The translations under genes were made by a program, and so were the position numbers. DNA of 64,000 nucleotides from NCBI GenBank assembly GCA_021292105.1, contig CM037862.1:35181770-35245769 (forward strand), in the 5' to 3' direction. The DNA comes from Anadara kagoshimensis (Eukaryota; Mollusca; Bivalvia; Arcoida; Arcidae). The notes beneath the pieces are model-generated. The model ran no database searches. It was given only the letters and a program-made list of their open reading frames with translations, and was not told the DNA's origin. Below, one piece after another: positions 22,840 to 34,400 of the stretch. Each line of letters begins with the position of its first letter. Position 1 is the first letter of the stretch.

Positions 22840-23565
22840 ATTTTATACCTTATAAAATTGAAAAGCATTGTTTCAGTGTCATCGTTTTTATTAGTCATCA
22901 TCATTTTCATAATCTGACTCATCAAATTCGAATTAATCCCAGCCACTTTCTCAACTTTACCCTCCACTGACTGTGGAACACTGCTTTCCAATACACATAT
23001 GATGTTTTGTGGCACCTTTGGTCCAGCAAACCAATCAGTTAATCAGGTTGAATTGTATACGGGTTTAAAATGAAAGTATTTTTCCAAAGAAATGTGATGT
23101 AGTTGACCGGCAATATTTTGTGTTGTAGAACTCTCATGCATGGTGGCATGCCACTGGGATTGGCACCTTTTATTTTATTTAATGGTTACTCTTTACTTTT
23201 TGATTCCTAATATTGTTGAAAGAGAAGAAACTCACACTGTTAACATTGGATACATAGGGTTTTTCATACGGAGTACAGACAAATTTCTCCAACTTCATTA
23301 AGTCCTCGGTAATGTTTCTGCTGTTACAATAATGCATTTTTAAGTGATCACTATCTTTTGGGAGATCTAGCTATCCCTTCATTAATAAATGCTGAACTGA
23401 AGTAAAGTCCGAGCCAGTAAAAACATGTAATCCAGGCAGTGCATCAATTAAAAAAGTTCTGGTTTGTGTGACAAACTTAATGGATATGACGCTGTGTATT
23501 GCTGCTGCTAAGACCAACATCCATGAAAACTTGGTGACCTCCAATAATCTTTGCATATGATGCAT
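22840..23565 (-). pseudogene. Transposon-borne gene fragment, left inverted copy
   Basis: On the - strand: DALPGLHVFTGSDFTSVQHL, then diverged sequence, and near the C-terminus the APQNIICVLESS-type segment. The GLHxFTGSD(F/L)TS signature belongs to an uncharacterised protein family that I recall as repeated in bivalve and cnidarian genomes and associated with transposons. I cannot name its enzyme activity. The copy is frameshifted and mirrors the + strand copy at 23712-24580. Confidence 0.55.
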
Positions 23566-23567
23566 TT

Positions 23568-23708
23568 ATACTCCAGACGCGGTGCAGAAGACTCGACTAT
23601 TGCTATCACTAGATCTGACCATAAACGGCGTAGAGATTGACAGCAAGCTCTACGGTCTTCTTCTTTTTTAAATAAAACATTTCAAATTCTTTACCAGAGA
23701 ATAAAGTA
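23568..23708. other. Palindrome centre (about 140 bp)
   Basis: Unpaired spacer between the two arms, containing CTCTACGGTCTTCTTC and AAATAAAACATTTCAAATTC. No gene. The arms meet it as ATATGATGCAT and ATGCATCATAT. Confidence 0.75.
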
Positions 23709-25662
23709 ATGCATCATATGCAAAGATTATTAGACGTGATCAAGTTTGCATGGGGGTTGAAGAAACCTGTCACTAATTTTATGCAGTTGATGACGGTGTA
23801 GTACGTGAAGAGGTGTAACATGAGGAAGCAGATACACTGATGGTGTTGTACTTGACGGAAATTGTTAAAAGTATATTTAATGTAAGAATAGTCATCAGAG
23901 GTAATGATACAGATGTATTGGTTACACTTGCACATGATGTGCATCGACTTATGGAAAAGCAACATCATGTTTGGATCGATGTTAGTCAGCAGTAGCAATA
24001 CACGGTGTCATATCAACATAAACAAGTTTTTCACACAAACCAGACCTTTTTATGCTTTTACTGGCTCAGACTTAACTTCAGCATTTGCCAATAAAGAGAT
24101 AGCTAGACCTATCAAAATTTGTGACTTCAAGAATTCTGTACTTTGGGTAACAGTAGAAACATTACTGAGGACTTAATGAATCAGTTGGAAAAATTTGTCT
24201 GTGTTCTGTATAGAAAATCCTATATGTCCAATGGCAACAGTGTAAGGAACCATTAGATAAAATAAAAGGTGCCAACCCCAGTAACATGCCACCACGCAAG
24301 AGAGTTTTACAACACAAAATATTGCAGGCCAACTACGTCACATTTCTTTGGAAAATACTTTTCTTCCAAACTCGTATACAATTCAACCTGATGGAAATGG
24401 AAGGTAAATACCTAATCATTTAGTTTGATGGACCACAGGTGCCACGAAACATCATATGCGTATTGAAAAAGCCGTAATCTACAGCCAGTGGAGGGTAAAA
24501 ATGAGGAAGTTGCATATGGAGATGATTTATTCGGACCTGATGAGTCAGATGATGAAAATGATAATTAATGACTAAAACAAAAACATGACACTGAAACAAT
24601 GATTTTTAATTTTATTATGTATAAAATGATAAATAGTGAAAATACGTAGAAATGAGGAAGCAATACGGTAACAAAAGTCTTATAGTTTATAACCAAAACG
24701 TGATGCAGCAATAATTGTAATATTATGTATTTTAAACTTGGATTAACATATTATACTTGTTCTTGTTTCTTTTTCTGCTCAATGTTAAATTTGGAGTTTA
24801 GCAGCCTGTTTCCGTAATATGGTACAATCTTTAACTGTTTTTCATTATCGTTTGTTTGTACATATTACAGATATTAATTATGATCTGTCAGTTGAATGAC
24901 ATAAATAAAAATATATCTCTTCATATTTTCTTGTATTTTACCAAATAATTACGATTATGACGTCACTATGACGCAATGAAAGGTAATTTGTTTTATGTTG
25001 ATGCATAATATTACAGTTTATTAAAATACCTTCAATTTAATACCAAACATGATGGGATAGTATATATAGTTATGATGTTAAATCATGATAGTGTTCCCCT
25101 ACCCCCAAAAATGAATTCTTCAGTAGAAGTGGGTACATATTTTCTCTAATAGAAAATATTATAATGCTCAGATAATTACACATCAAAGTTATAGAATATC
25201 AATGGCTGAGGGTATATTATTATTTTTAAAACAAAAATTAATGACAACACACACAAAATATAAACCTGAGAAATTTGTATTCGATCGAAATAGTCTTTTT
25301 CACTATTTTTAATTTTAAAAAATAGTTTATGACAATCATATCTGTACCTAGTGACATCATATTGAAAAATATTTTATCATATAATAAAGAATTATCAATA
25401 ACCTTTAGAATTATACCAAATTTAATGGGTATCTATCGTATTTAGGCGTTATATAATCACGATTCCCTTCCCCTATCCCCAAAAAGTGTTTTTGACAAAT
25501 ACGTTCAGTTGCTCTTAAAAAATCCGGGATTTACAAAAAATGTCCAGACCGAATTTTGTAAGAAATGCATTTTCATATTGTACTGATAATTGCCTTTCAG
25601 AAACAAGTTTCAGACCTTTTGGCAAATAAAAGTCAAATAAACCTGTATGAGCTCTGGGACTA
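23709..25662. repeat. Giant palindrome, right arm (uninterrupted)
   Basis: Inverted counterpart of the left arm, ending CTGTATGAGCTCTGGGACTA. It is about 1.95 kb, equal to the left arm once the retroelement is removed. It carries the + strand copy of the transposon gene. Confidence 0.85.
23712..24580 (+). pseudogene. Transposon-borne gene fragment, right inverted copy
   Basis: Frames read in order give EEADTLMV, IVIRGNDTDVLVTLAHDVHR, MEKQHHVWIDV, FYAFTGSDLTSAFANKEIA and, further on, ANYVTFLWK and FDGPQVPRNIICV, ending in an acidic tail (GPDESDDEND). The series HEEADT / RxxDTDVLV / WxDV / HAFTGSDxTS / FDGPQxP is a recurring arrangement in this uncharacterised transposon-associated family (from memory of the family, not a search). 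Stops and shifts separate the pieces. Confidence 0.6.
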
Positions 25663-26384
25663 ATCCCAATGTTTACATTACAAATGCATTGTCTTATTTG
25701 AATCTCTTTGGAACCATTGCGTTAATTTTTCGATGACAGCAGTGTGTCACGCGCTCTGTGTAAATCGATACGTCAGTTAATATCTTCAGCCAATCCGCTG
25801 TCGATGTACAGCGGAGGAATACATTCCACCAAGGAACTACTTATTCATTCATAATTTCCTGCGGGTTCATTCATAAATCTATCCGGCGACTACAGGGACG
25901 CTCTTTACGAGCGGCCACAAACGTAGAAATTTGTCATACTGCACCAATTTTAAAAATGTTGAAAATAAAAAAGAATAATAAAAACCAATATTGTTGTCTT
26001 TTTATATCAAAATAATTTTTTAATGATTTATGACCATTTCCATGGCCTATAAAGATACAGTGAAAAAAATAGTGAGTCCGAGGACACCACATTTAAATTA
26101 TGAACAACTGTTTGTTATTCGACTAAATAATTATATTAATAGTAATATCTTACCAAACAGATTATTGTTTAGTGAAAAAAGGAGAAATAGAATTTAATTT
26201 TCAAAAGTGTTTTACGGAACTATATTTTACGATCGCCAAGCAACGAGACAAATCAACATGGCTGTTCTCTTTATATGGTTCTACAATAAGAGTTATCTCG
26301 CTTTAAGTGTTCCAACCACATTAATACACCGACTTTCGGAAAATTAATAATACCTTTTTGTGGGTAAAAATAATGTAAACATAA
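25663..26384. other. No gene seen
   Basis: Moderately GC-balanced sequence around 25740-25930, then AT-rich DNA. No recognised domain, tandem repeat or RNA gene. Confidence 0.5.
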
Positions 26385-26660
26385 GGATTGAATTTCACTT
26401 TGAATGCTGTCATCGAGGTATGACTGCATCAGCTCACGTTCAAAGTTAACATGAATCGCTTCACCCAATCAAAAGTAATACATTAATCTATTCACATGTT
26501 ATATATATAGAGGATCTTGCATGAGTGTTTATGTAATATTGAATTTATTAAACGAGTTGAATAATTTTTTATGCAACGAGCCTTGGCGATTCATGTTAAC
26601 TTTGAACGTGAGCTGATGCAGTCATACCTCGATGACAGCATTCAAAGTGAAATTCAATCC
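26385..26660. repeat. Perfect 75-bp inverted repeat with 126-bp loop
   Basis: Arms 26385-26459 and 26586-26660 match base for base as reverse complements. Reading outward from the loop, each arm encodes the same peptide (AIHVNFERELMQSYLDDSIQ). The right arm is followed directly by SINE family 1 body text (TCAAGAATATTTCACTTATA). Confidence 0.9.
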
Positions 26661-26829
26661 TTAAGTCAAGAATATTTCACTTATATCGAGACATCATCTG
26701 CTATAGGTGAATTAGCAGAACCTTTGTGGTGTGCTAAAGAATAAGCAGGGCAGGAATATGAATATTTTCTGAATGTGCTATGTTAATGGCTAGTCAAGAT
26801 TCTTCGCTTGTATCAAGACAGACAGTTCA

Positions 26830-26950
26830 TCTATGGCGGAGGAAGCTGGAATCCCCAAAGAAAACCAAAAACCTTATGCAAGCAAACTGACAAACTTTCT
26901 CACATTTAGATCTGTCGAGTATGAACCTTGAAGCCTAGACTGTGAGAGGT
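26830..26950 (+). repeat. Diverged CTTCGGCAAGCGAACTGAC-family repeat
   Basis: GGAATCCCCAAAGAAAACC, GCAAGCAAACTGACAAACTT and GTCGAGTATGAACC align loosely with the repeats at 5291 and 52230. No coding content. Confidence 0.45.
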
Positions 26951-27459
26951 GCTGTATGCACGCTTATAGATCAAACAACCTCGCTTTCTCTGGGTATTAT
27001 TCAAGGAGGTAATATAACTTATTATTACCGGTATTGTCACATGGTGTGTATGTCCTTCCTAACTCCTATATCTCTGAGGGTAATATAGGCCTGATATAAG
27101 TTTTATCATCATCACTGTCACATGATGTGTTTATATCTATCTTTTCAAAGAATAACGTGATAGGGAGATATATTCAAGGGGTGTATCATCATCATCATAA
27201 GTTATTGTTTGTATATACCAGTATATATATACAGGTAAGTACAAAATTTCTATTTTGTCAAACATTTGACTGCTTAAGTTGTCTGTTTTCTTTACCAGTA
27301 CAGCAATTTTTTTAAATTGTTATGTGTTTTTTCAATGTTTCGTTTTATCAGTAATTATGGGGTTCAGCTTGCCCGTACAAAGTTCAAGCAAGCTTGTTTC
27401 ATACCCACTGATTTGCGTTTGGTAATAATCCTATGTCATATATTGTCTAGGACATGAGC

Positions 27460-28095
27460 CTGCTGTGCTATACCCATTGACGTCAATATGATGGTGAGCC
27501 AATATCATATCCACTGACTAAGCATTTTGTTCATGGCCATACCTACTGACTTGAGTATGATGCTGAGCCTATGTCCTACCTACTGACTTAAGTATAATGC
27601 TGAGCCTATGTCATACCTACTGACTTGAGTATGATGCTGAGCCTATGTCATACCTACTGACTTAAGTATAATGCTAAGCCTATGTCATACCTACTGACTT
27701 CAGTATGATGCTGAACCAATCTCATACCTTCTGACTTGAGTATGATGTTGAACCTATGTCATACCCGCTGACTTTAGTATGATGCTGAGCCTATGTCATA
27801 CCCGCTGACTTGAGTATGATGCTGAAAATATGTCATATCTACTGACTTGAGTATAATGCTGAACCTATGTCATACCCGCTGACTTTAGTATGATGTTGAG
27901 CCTATGTCATACCCGCTGACTTTAGTATGATGCTGAAAATATGTCATACCCGCTGACTTAAGTATGATGCTGAGCCTATGTCATACCCGCTGACTTTAGT
28001 ATGATGCTGAAAATATGTCATATCTACTGACTTGAGTATAATGCTGAACCTATGTCATACCTACTGACTTGAGTATGATACTAAACCTATGTCAT
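27460..28095. repeat. 37-bp minisatellite (about 16 units)
   Basis: Units of the form CCTATGTCATACCTACTGAC plus TTGAGTATGATGCTGAG repeat every 37 bp (for example at 27604 and 27641). Two variants alternate, ACCTACTGAC and ACCCGCTGAC, which suggests local gene-conversion blocks. Edges are more diverged. Confidence 0.9.
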
Positions 28096-28172
28096 CATCC
28101 TTAAATGTACACTACAGAAAACCTGTTCTTTCTCCTACATTTACATATATCAAATTCACAGATAAATTGGTT

Positions 28173-28305
28173 TAAGAAATGACATTCTGATAGTGTAGCG
28201 TGTGCCAAATTTGATAAAGGGCAAAGCCCTTCATTTTGAATTTGGCACGCGCCACACTATCTTTCATTACACCTTGAAATACCATGAGCAGAAATGTCAT
28301 TTCTT
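28173..28305. mobile_element. Small foldback/MITE-like hairpin
   Basis: Outer ends TAAGAAATGACATT and AATGTCATTTCTTA are inverted. Inside, GATAGTGTAGCGTGTGCCAA pairs with TTGGCACGCGCCACACTATC, and AAGGGC/GCCCTT forms the tip. Total length is 133 bp. It is either a MITE-like fold-back or a hairpin left by one. Confidence 0.65.
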
Positions 28306-28861
28306 ATATTTACAATTTACAATTTTTGTTTATTTATTTTTTTGTTGAAATAAGTATCTTGTAGCAATATTTGTTGATCAGATGTTCAAAACTGTTGCAG
28401 GTAGTCTAAAATTGATTGTTAGTTTGACTCCGCCTCCGATTTCCGACAGCTGTCAAAGAAAAATATAATCCTAAGTATTTCATGTTAATTTTTTTTTAAA
28501 GTGTTATCATTTTACAACAAATATTATATCTTCATGTAAAGATTAAAATTGCAATCATTAAAAGTAGAATAATACTGCAAGTAATACACTGTTTGTAAAC
28601 AAATTCACGTGGTATGACATGTGCTTTCTGGAACTACTACGCATCAAAGGTCATGACCCCTATTGTCTTTCAACGGGAATTGAAATACAATTGCTACTGC
28701 ATGTTTCATCGAAGACAAATGAAAAATCATATACAAACCACCAGTATATATGACATATACAGTGTATGTCACCAGCTGAAAAAGAGGGTGTTGCATACTC
28801 TTGAAATTTCAATACGTTTTCAGTTTATATGTGGTGTTTCATTGGCCACTCTAATGTTGGT
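28306..28861. other. No supported gene
   Basis: A 107-residue + frame (28614-28937) spans this interval into the neighbouring SINE. It shows no domain I recognise and runs into the (GGTT)n tail, so I do not call it. Confidence 0.5.
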
Positions 28862-29237
28862 TGGTTGGTTGGTTGGATGTTGCTTAACGTCGCATCAGCA
28901 ATTTTTCAGCTATTCGCGACGAGAACTATTTAATTAATTTCTATGGATTAATCTATGAACAATTTTGTTTATGCATGTGAAGTGCGAGTGTGTTGTATGG
29001 TCTGCCTTGAACTAGCGCGCACTCAGGGCGACTTTACCGTGCTAGCTCACAGAGTCAGTACGCCGCAGACAAGCGTACCACTCCCCAAGTCCATTATACT
29101 GATACCAGGTGAATCAGTAAAGGCCAACAGCAAGGGAAATTCACTTTCCCACGTGTGGTCCGAGCATGACTCGAACTTACAGCGGTGAGAGACCCAGGAT
29201 TTGAAGACCGATGTCTTATCCATTAGGCCACAGCGCC
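28862..29237 (-). mobile_element. tRNA-derived SINE (family 2) with (AACC)n tail
   Basis: On the - strand: a tRNA-like head GGCCTAATGGATAAGACATC with B-box AGTTCGAGTC, a body of about 250 bp, then GCGACGTTAAGCAACATCC and an AACC repeat tail (28857-28875 read as GGTT). The head resembles an Arg-type tRNA but is not assigned. The 3' end is closely similar to that of SINE family 1. Confidence 0.8.
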
Positions 29238-29307
29238 CTCCTCCCACTCTAATGTATTTACATAGGTAGTAATTAAATGATATGTCTTTTTCTCAAAGTG
29301 AAAGTAG

Positions 29308-29500
29308 GTTACCTCGGCAGCCAAGTGGTCTGATATGCATGCTTGTGATCAGTGTCTTTCATTGTCTAGGTTCAAATCACACTTGAGCAGATGCTTGTTT
29401 GAGAAAGTTTGTTAATTCAACTGGTAAACGTCAGTGATTTTCTCTGGGTGCTACGGTTTTAGTCGCCATACAATCACTGATCACCTTAAATAAAGCTTAA
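29308..29500 (+). mobile_element. tRNA-derived SINE fragment (family 3, Leu/Ser-like head)
   Basis: ACCTCGGCAGCCAAGTGGTC fits an A-box and TAGGTTCAAATCACA a B-box, about 50 bp apart, which suggests a long-variable-arm tRNA ancestor. The body includes GCTACGGTTTTAGTCGCC. Degenerate relatives are at 30830-30910 and 57820-57960. Confidence 0.6.
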
Positions 29501-29732
29501 CCTTTTAGAGAGGTGGGTTATTGTACACCAATAATACACTTAAATATATCTTCTAAATGACACATTTTAATAATCACTATATCTAGAATATCTAGAATAC
29601 AAATATTTAAATTTGCAAGATTTACGTGAATGGAAATATTGGTTAAATAATTACTGTAAAAAAACACAGGACAGCAATCAGAACAAGAATAAAATTTCTG
29701 TAACTTAATTTGTATTTTGATGATGACTATGT

Positions 29733-29890
29733 AAACTCAAACATAGAGTACTTTACTGGAAAACAAAAATTGTGTAAACTCAAACATGGAATATTTTACT
29801 GGAAAACAAAAATTGTGTAAACTCAAACATGGAATATTTTACTGGAAAACAAAAATTGTATAAACTCAAACATGGAATATTTTACTGGAA
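29733..29890. repeat. 43-bp tandem repeat (4 units)
   Basis: GTAAACTCAAACATGGAATA followed by TTTTACTGGAAAACAAAAAT repeats every 43 bp, with first and last units diverged. Confidence 0.9.
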
Positions 29891-30049
29891 AACAAAGACT
29901 CTTTAAATCAATCGAATTTCCTAGAATACTATACAATCTTGAGCAAGATCATAGTGCATTTACTACATTACAAATTGTAAGTGAAACAATTCCTTCATTA
30001 TCCTTAAAACAGTAACCTTTAATTGAATTGATATTGCTGCCAGTAGTAC

Positions 30050-30125
30050 TGAGGTGCAGTACAGACCTGTCGAAAGTTTAACAGAGATAACAAAAAGAGT
30101 CAAAAGTAGTTATACTAGTAATATG
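30050..30125. mobile_element. End of the ACAGACCTGTCGAAAGTTTAAC MITE family
   Basis: CAGTACAGACCTGTCGAAAG and AAAGAGTCAAAAG match the left end of the element at 54398 and the shorter one at 58566. No matching right end is found nearby. Confidence 0.45.
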
Positions 30126-30529
30126 TAAAGGTATGATTTTCTTTACTAACTTATCAAGATAGTCGTGCCTAGTTTAAGCTTAGACCTTTACACTTATTGT
30201 GTAAATCTCGTATCAGGCAGGGGTAGGGACAGAAATTTATTAATCATTATAAATCGCTTTTAATCTATTTTAAAGTAAAGTTATCACTGGAGAAACAGTG
30301 TTCTTGTCCCTACAAGTTGATAATGGTGTTTACCTCCCGATTTTCGTATCTCGTATTTCAAAAGATAACTTGTTCATTTTTCCTTCTGAGGACAAGTTTA
30401 GCTGGTACTTGAAAATCAATTTGAATTACCAGGTACTTGGAAAAAAATTTTAAAATATGATCCGAGTCATTCTATATGTCCATTAAATATTAAGCGGAAG
30501 TTAAAATTATGTGTTTCTCAAATGGGCAT

Positions 30530-30700
30530 ATATAGAGTTGAATTGAGTTGGAGCAATGGTGTTTAACTTCCCAGTCAAGAATACCTCAGTTATATCGAGA
30601 CTTTTCCAGATATAGGCGAAGTTGCAGAAAGTTTGCCAGTGCGTTGTGGTGATGGCATTATACAGCATGATGTTTTATTGTGTCAAGCATATCATGACAG
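30530..30700 (-). mobile_element. SINE family 1, 3' part
   Basis: TTGAATTGAGTTGGAGCAATGG followed by GTCAAGAATACCTCAGTTAT and GCGTTGTGGTGATGGCATTA is the reverse-orientation tail and body of SINE family 1. The tRNA-like head is missing. Confidence 0.65.
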
Positions 30701-30829
30701 GGGGCATCGTTTATTGGTAATATAAAGAGAGATGGAACCAATTACGAGTATCAAGTATCGACAAACATTACTAATGTTTACTTTTTCAAGTCAGGGTTTA
30801 GAGTGGCTATTCATCTATTTTCTCAAAAG

Positions 30830-30915
30830 TGGGCCAAGTTGCTGAGTGGTCTAACTTGCACACACACGAATCACAGTGCCTCTGCCCTCCTAGATTTAAA
30901 TTCCGCATTGACAGT
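30830..30915 (+). mobile_element. Degenerate tRNA-like SINE head (family 3)
   Basis: GGCCAAGTTGCTGAGTGGTC resembles an A-box. The B-box is degraded to AGATTTAAATTCC. It is probably an old relative of the 29308 element. Confidence 0.4.
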
Positions 30916-31172
30916 TCTATTTCTGAAGGTTGTTGTTTTTCACTGGTATACGAGTACTCTATTATCATTGTATTAACAGACTGGGGTGTAATACACCATT
31001 ATTTCACACCACTAAAATTTCTGAAAATTGCAAGCATACTCACACAGTTTATAACTCATTATAAACGTCAACCATTATCTTATATACGAGTAATAGACCG
31101 AACATGAACTTAAATCTTTTCAAAATGTTAAAGTCGCCAGTATGTAATATGGGATACTAGTAACTGGCTATT

Positions 31173-31433
31173 AGTAGCTGGCTACTTGTAGAAGAAAAGT
31201 TAGCTACTAGTAGCCAGTTACTTGTGGAAGAAAAAATAGCTACTAGTAGCCAGTTACTTATTAGAAAAGCAGTCGATTACTTTGAAAAAATATCATCTAT
31301 TTACTACACATAACTACCTACTAACGAATTAGATTTTATGGATAACAATTTCCTCAAAACTACGATTAATTTCTTGTACAACGAATGTAGTCCAGATATT
31401 TTTGAATGTTAATAACATTTCAGAAGAGTAGCT
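31173..31433. repeat. Left terminal inverted repeat of the foldback element
   Basis: It contains repeated TAGCTACTAGTAGCCAGTTA motifs, then ATTTACTACACATAACTACC and TTTCTTGTACAACGAATGTA. Its inverse at 38978-39231 matches over the whole length with few differences. Confidence 0.85.
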
Positions 31434-34400
31434 GAGTTTTTTTTAAGCTATTCAAAATTCAAATAAACCATGATGTAGTATATTCAATTCTGCATCCATC
31501 GATACCAAATATTAAAACATTTAAGCTTTAATACGCTCAAATACGCTTCCACAAAGGAGGGGTGGGGTTGTACGGGGAGGTTTTAATGCAATTTCTATCA
31601 TTTTTCACATTCAGGACGAGTAGCTGGGTGTTTATTTTTAAGATATTCAACATACAAGCATATCATAATGAAGTATATTCAATTCTGCATCCATTGATAC
31701 CAAATATTCTAACATATGAGCTTAAATACGCAAAAATACGCTTCCACAAACGGAACGAGGGTATGCAAAAACGAGTAGGTTCAAGTGTAATTTCTATGAT
31801 TTTTCACATTCAGAACGAGTAGCTGGGTATTTTTTTAAGATATTCAAAATTCAAGCATATCATGATGAAGTATATTCAATTCTGCAACCATTGATACCAA
31901 CTATTCAAACATTCAAGTTTCAATACGCTCTAATACGCTTCCACAAAGAGGGTTGGCGGTGTACGGGAAGGTTCTAATGCAATTTCTATCATTTTTCATT
32001 CAGGACGAGTAGCTGGGTGTTTAGTTTTAAGATATTCAAAATTAAAGCATATCTTGATGAAGTATATTCAATTCTGCATCCATCGATACCAAATATTGAA
32101 ATATTCAAGATTCAGTACGCTAAGATACACTTCCACAAATGAGGGGTGGGGGTATATTCAATTCTGCATCCATCGATACCAAATATTCAAATATTAAAGT
32201 TCAGTACGCAAAGATACACTTCAAACCAATGAGGGGTGGGGGTGTACGGGAAGGTTCTAATGCAATTTCATTTTTCAAATTCAGGACGAGTAGCTGGGTA
32301 TACGATGACGTATATATTAAAATTGAAATTCTCCATCATGATATGCTTGAATTTTGAATATCTTAAAAATAAACACCCAGCTACTCGTCCTGAATGTAAA
32401 ATGATAGAAATTGCATTAAAACCTACCCGTAAACCCCCAACCCTCCTTTGTGGAAGCGTATTTGAGCGTATTGAAGCTTGAATGTTTGAATATTTGGTAT
32501 CAATGGATGCAGAATTAAATAGACTTCATTATGAGTTATGTGATTTTTGAATATCTGAAAAATAAACCCAGCTTCTCGTCCTGAATGTGAAAAATCATAG
32601 AAATTACAATTGAACCTACCCGTTTTTGCATACCCCGTTCCGTTTGTGGAGCGTATCCTTGCGTATTGAAGCTCAATGTTAGAAAATTTATTATCAATGG
32701 ATGTAGAATTGAATATACTTCATCATGATACGCTTCAATTTCGAATATCTTAAAAATAAATACCCAGCTACTCGTCCTGAATGTAAAAATTCATAGAAAT
32801 TGCATTAAAACCTACCCACACAACCCCACTCCTTTGTGGAAGCGTATTAGATCGTATTGAAGCTTTAATGTTTGAATATTTGGTATCGATGGATGCAAAA
32901 TTGAATATACTTCATCATGATATCTTTGAATTCTGAATATCTTAAAATAGATACCCAGCTACTCGTCCTAAATGTAAAAAATGATAGAAATTGCATTAGA
33001 ACCTTCCCGTACAACCCACCCCTCCTTTGTGGAAGAATATTTGAGCTTATAAAGCTTGAATGCTTAAATATTTGGTATCAATGGTTGCAGAATTGAATAT
33101 ACGTCATCATGATATGCTTGAATGTTGAATATCTTAAAAATAAATACTCAGCTACTCGTCCAGAATGTGAAAAATCATAGAAATTACACTTGAACCTACC
33201 CGTTTTTGCATACCCTCGTACCGTCTGTGGAAGCGTATCTGTGCGTATTGAAGCTCATATCTTAGAATATTTCGTATCAATGGATGCAGAAAATACTTCA
33301 TCATGATATTCTTGAATTTTGAATATCTTAAAATGAACACCCATCTACTAGTCTAAAATGTGAAACATGATAGAAATTGCATTAGAACCTTCCCGTACAC
33401 ACAACCCCTCCTTTGTGGAAGAATATTTGAGCGTATTGAAGCTTGAAAGTTTAAATATTTGGTATCAATGGATGCAGAATTAAAAATACTTTATCATGAT
33501 ATCTTTGAATTTTGAATATCTTAAAAAAGATACCCAGCTACTCGTCCTAAATGTGAAAAATGATAGAAATTGCATTAGAATCTTCCCGTACACACCAACC
33601 CCTCCTTTCTGAAAGAATATTTGAGCGTATTGAAGCTTGAATGTTTCAATAAATGGTATCAGTGGATGCAGAATTGAATAGAGTTCATTATGATATATTT
33701 GAATTTTGAATATCTGAAAAATAAATAACCAGCTACTTGTTCTGAATGTTAAAAATCATAGAAATTACACTTGAACCTACCCGTTTTGGGATAACACCGT
33801 TCCGTTTGTGGAAGCGTATCTGTGCGTATTGGAGCTCATATGTTAAAAAATTTGGTATCAATGGATGCAGAATTAAATATACTTCATTATGATATGCTTG
33901 AATTTTGAATTTCCTAAAAATAAATACCCAGCTACTCGTCCTAAATGTGAAAAATCATAGAAATTGCATTAAAACCTACCGACACCCCCACCCCTCCTTT
34001 TTGGAAGCGTATTATAGCGTATGGAAGCTTGAATGTTTAAATATTTGGTATCGATGGATGCAGAATTGCATATACTTCATCATTATATCTTTGAATTTTG
34101 AATATTTTAAAATAGATACTCAGGTATTCGTCGTAAATGTGATGTGAAAAATGATATAAATTGCATTATAACCTTCCCGTACACACCCACCCCTCCTTTT
34201 TGGAAGAATATTTGAGCGTATTGAAGCTTGAAGTTTTGAATATTTGGTATCAAGGGATGCAGAATTGAATATACTTCATCATGATATGCTTGAATGTTGA
34301 ATATCTTAAAAATAAATACCCAGCTATTAGTCCAGAATGTGAAAAATCATAGAAATTACACTTGAACCTACCCGTTTTTGCATACCCTCGTACCGTCTGT

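Larger units (their letters stand above)
20855..23567. repeat. Giant palindrome, left arm (interrupted)
   Basis: It starts TAGTCCAAGAGCTCATACAG and is the inverted counterpart of 23709-25662. Matching landmarks include AATTCGGTCTGGACATTTTT, AAAAACACTTTTTGGGGTAG, GATCGGATACAAATTTCTC and CTACGTATTTTCACTATTTA. Divergence is modest, with scattered substitutions. A 950-bp retroelement insertion (about 21893-22838) splits the arm. The tip nearest the centre is TTTGCATATGATGCATTTAT. Confidence 0.85.

Noticed and set aside
24530-24570. CTGATGAG...GAAA resembling a hammerhead ribozyme core inside the palindrome's right arm
   Set aside because: Stem II would be three pairs with a G-U, the flanking helices do not form, the inverted copy in the left arm has lost the CTGATGA core, and the sequence is explained as the acidic tail codons (GPDESDDEND) of the transposon gene.
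27460-28095. CRISPR-like array of regularly spaced repeats
   Set aside because: The units are head-to-tail 37-bp copies without unique spacers, in an evidently eukaryotic context.
28614-28937. 107-residue open frame before the family 2 SINE
   Set aside because: No recognised motif, and it reads into the GGTT simple-repeat tail. No splice or promoter support.
29047-29247. 66-residue - frame overlapping the tRNA-like head
   Set aside because: It is the translation of SINE family 2.
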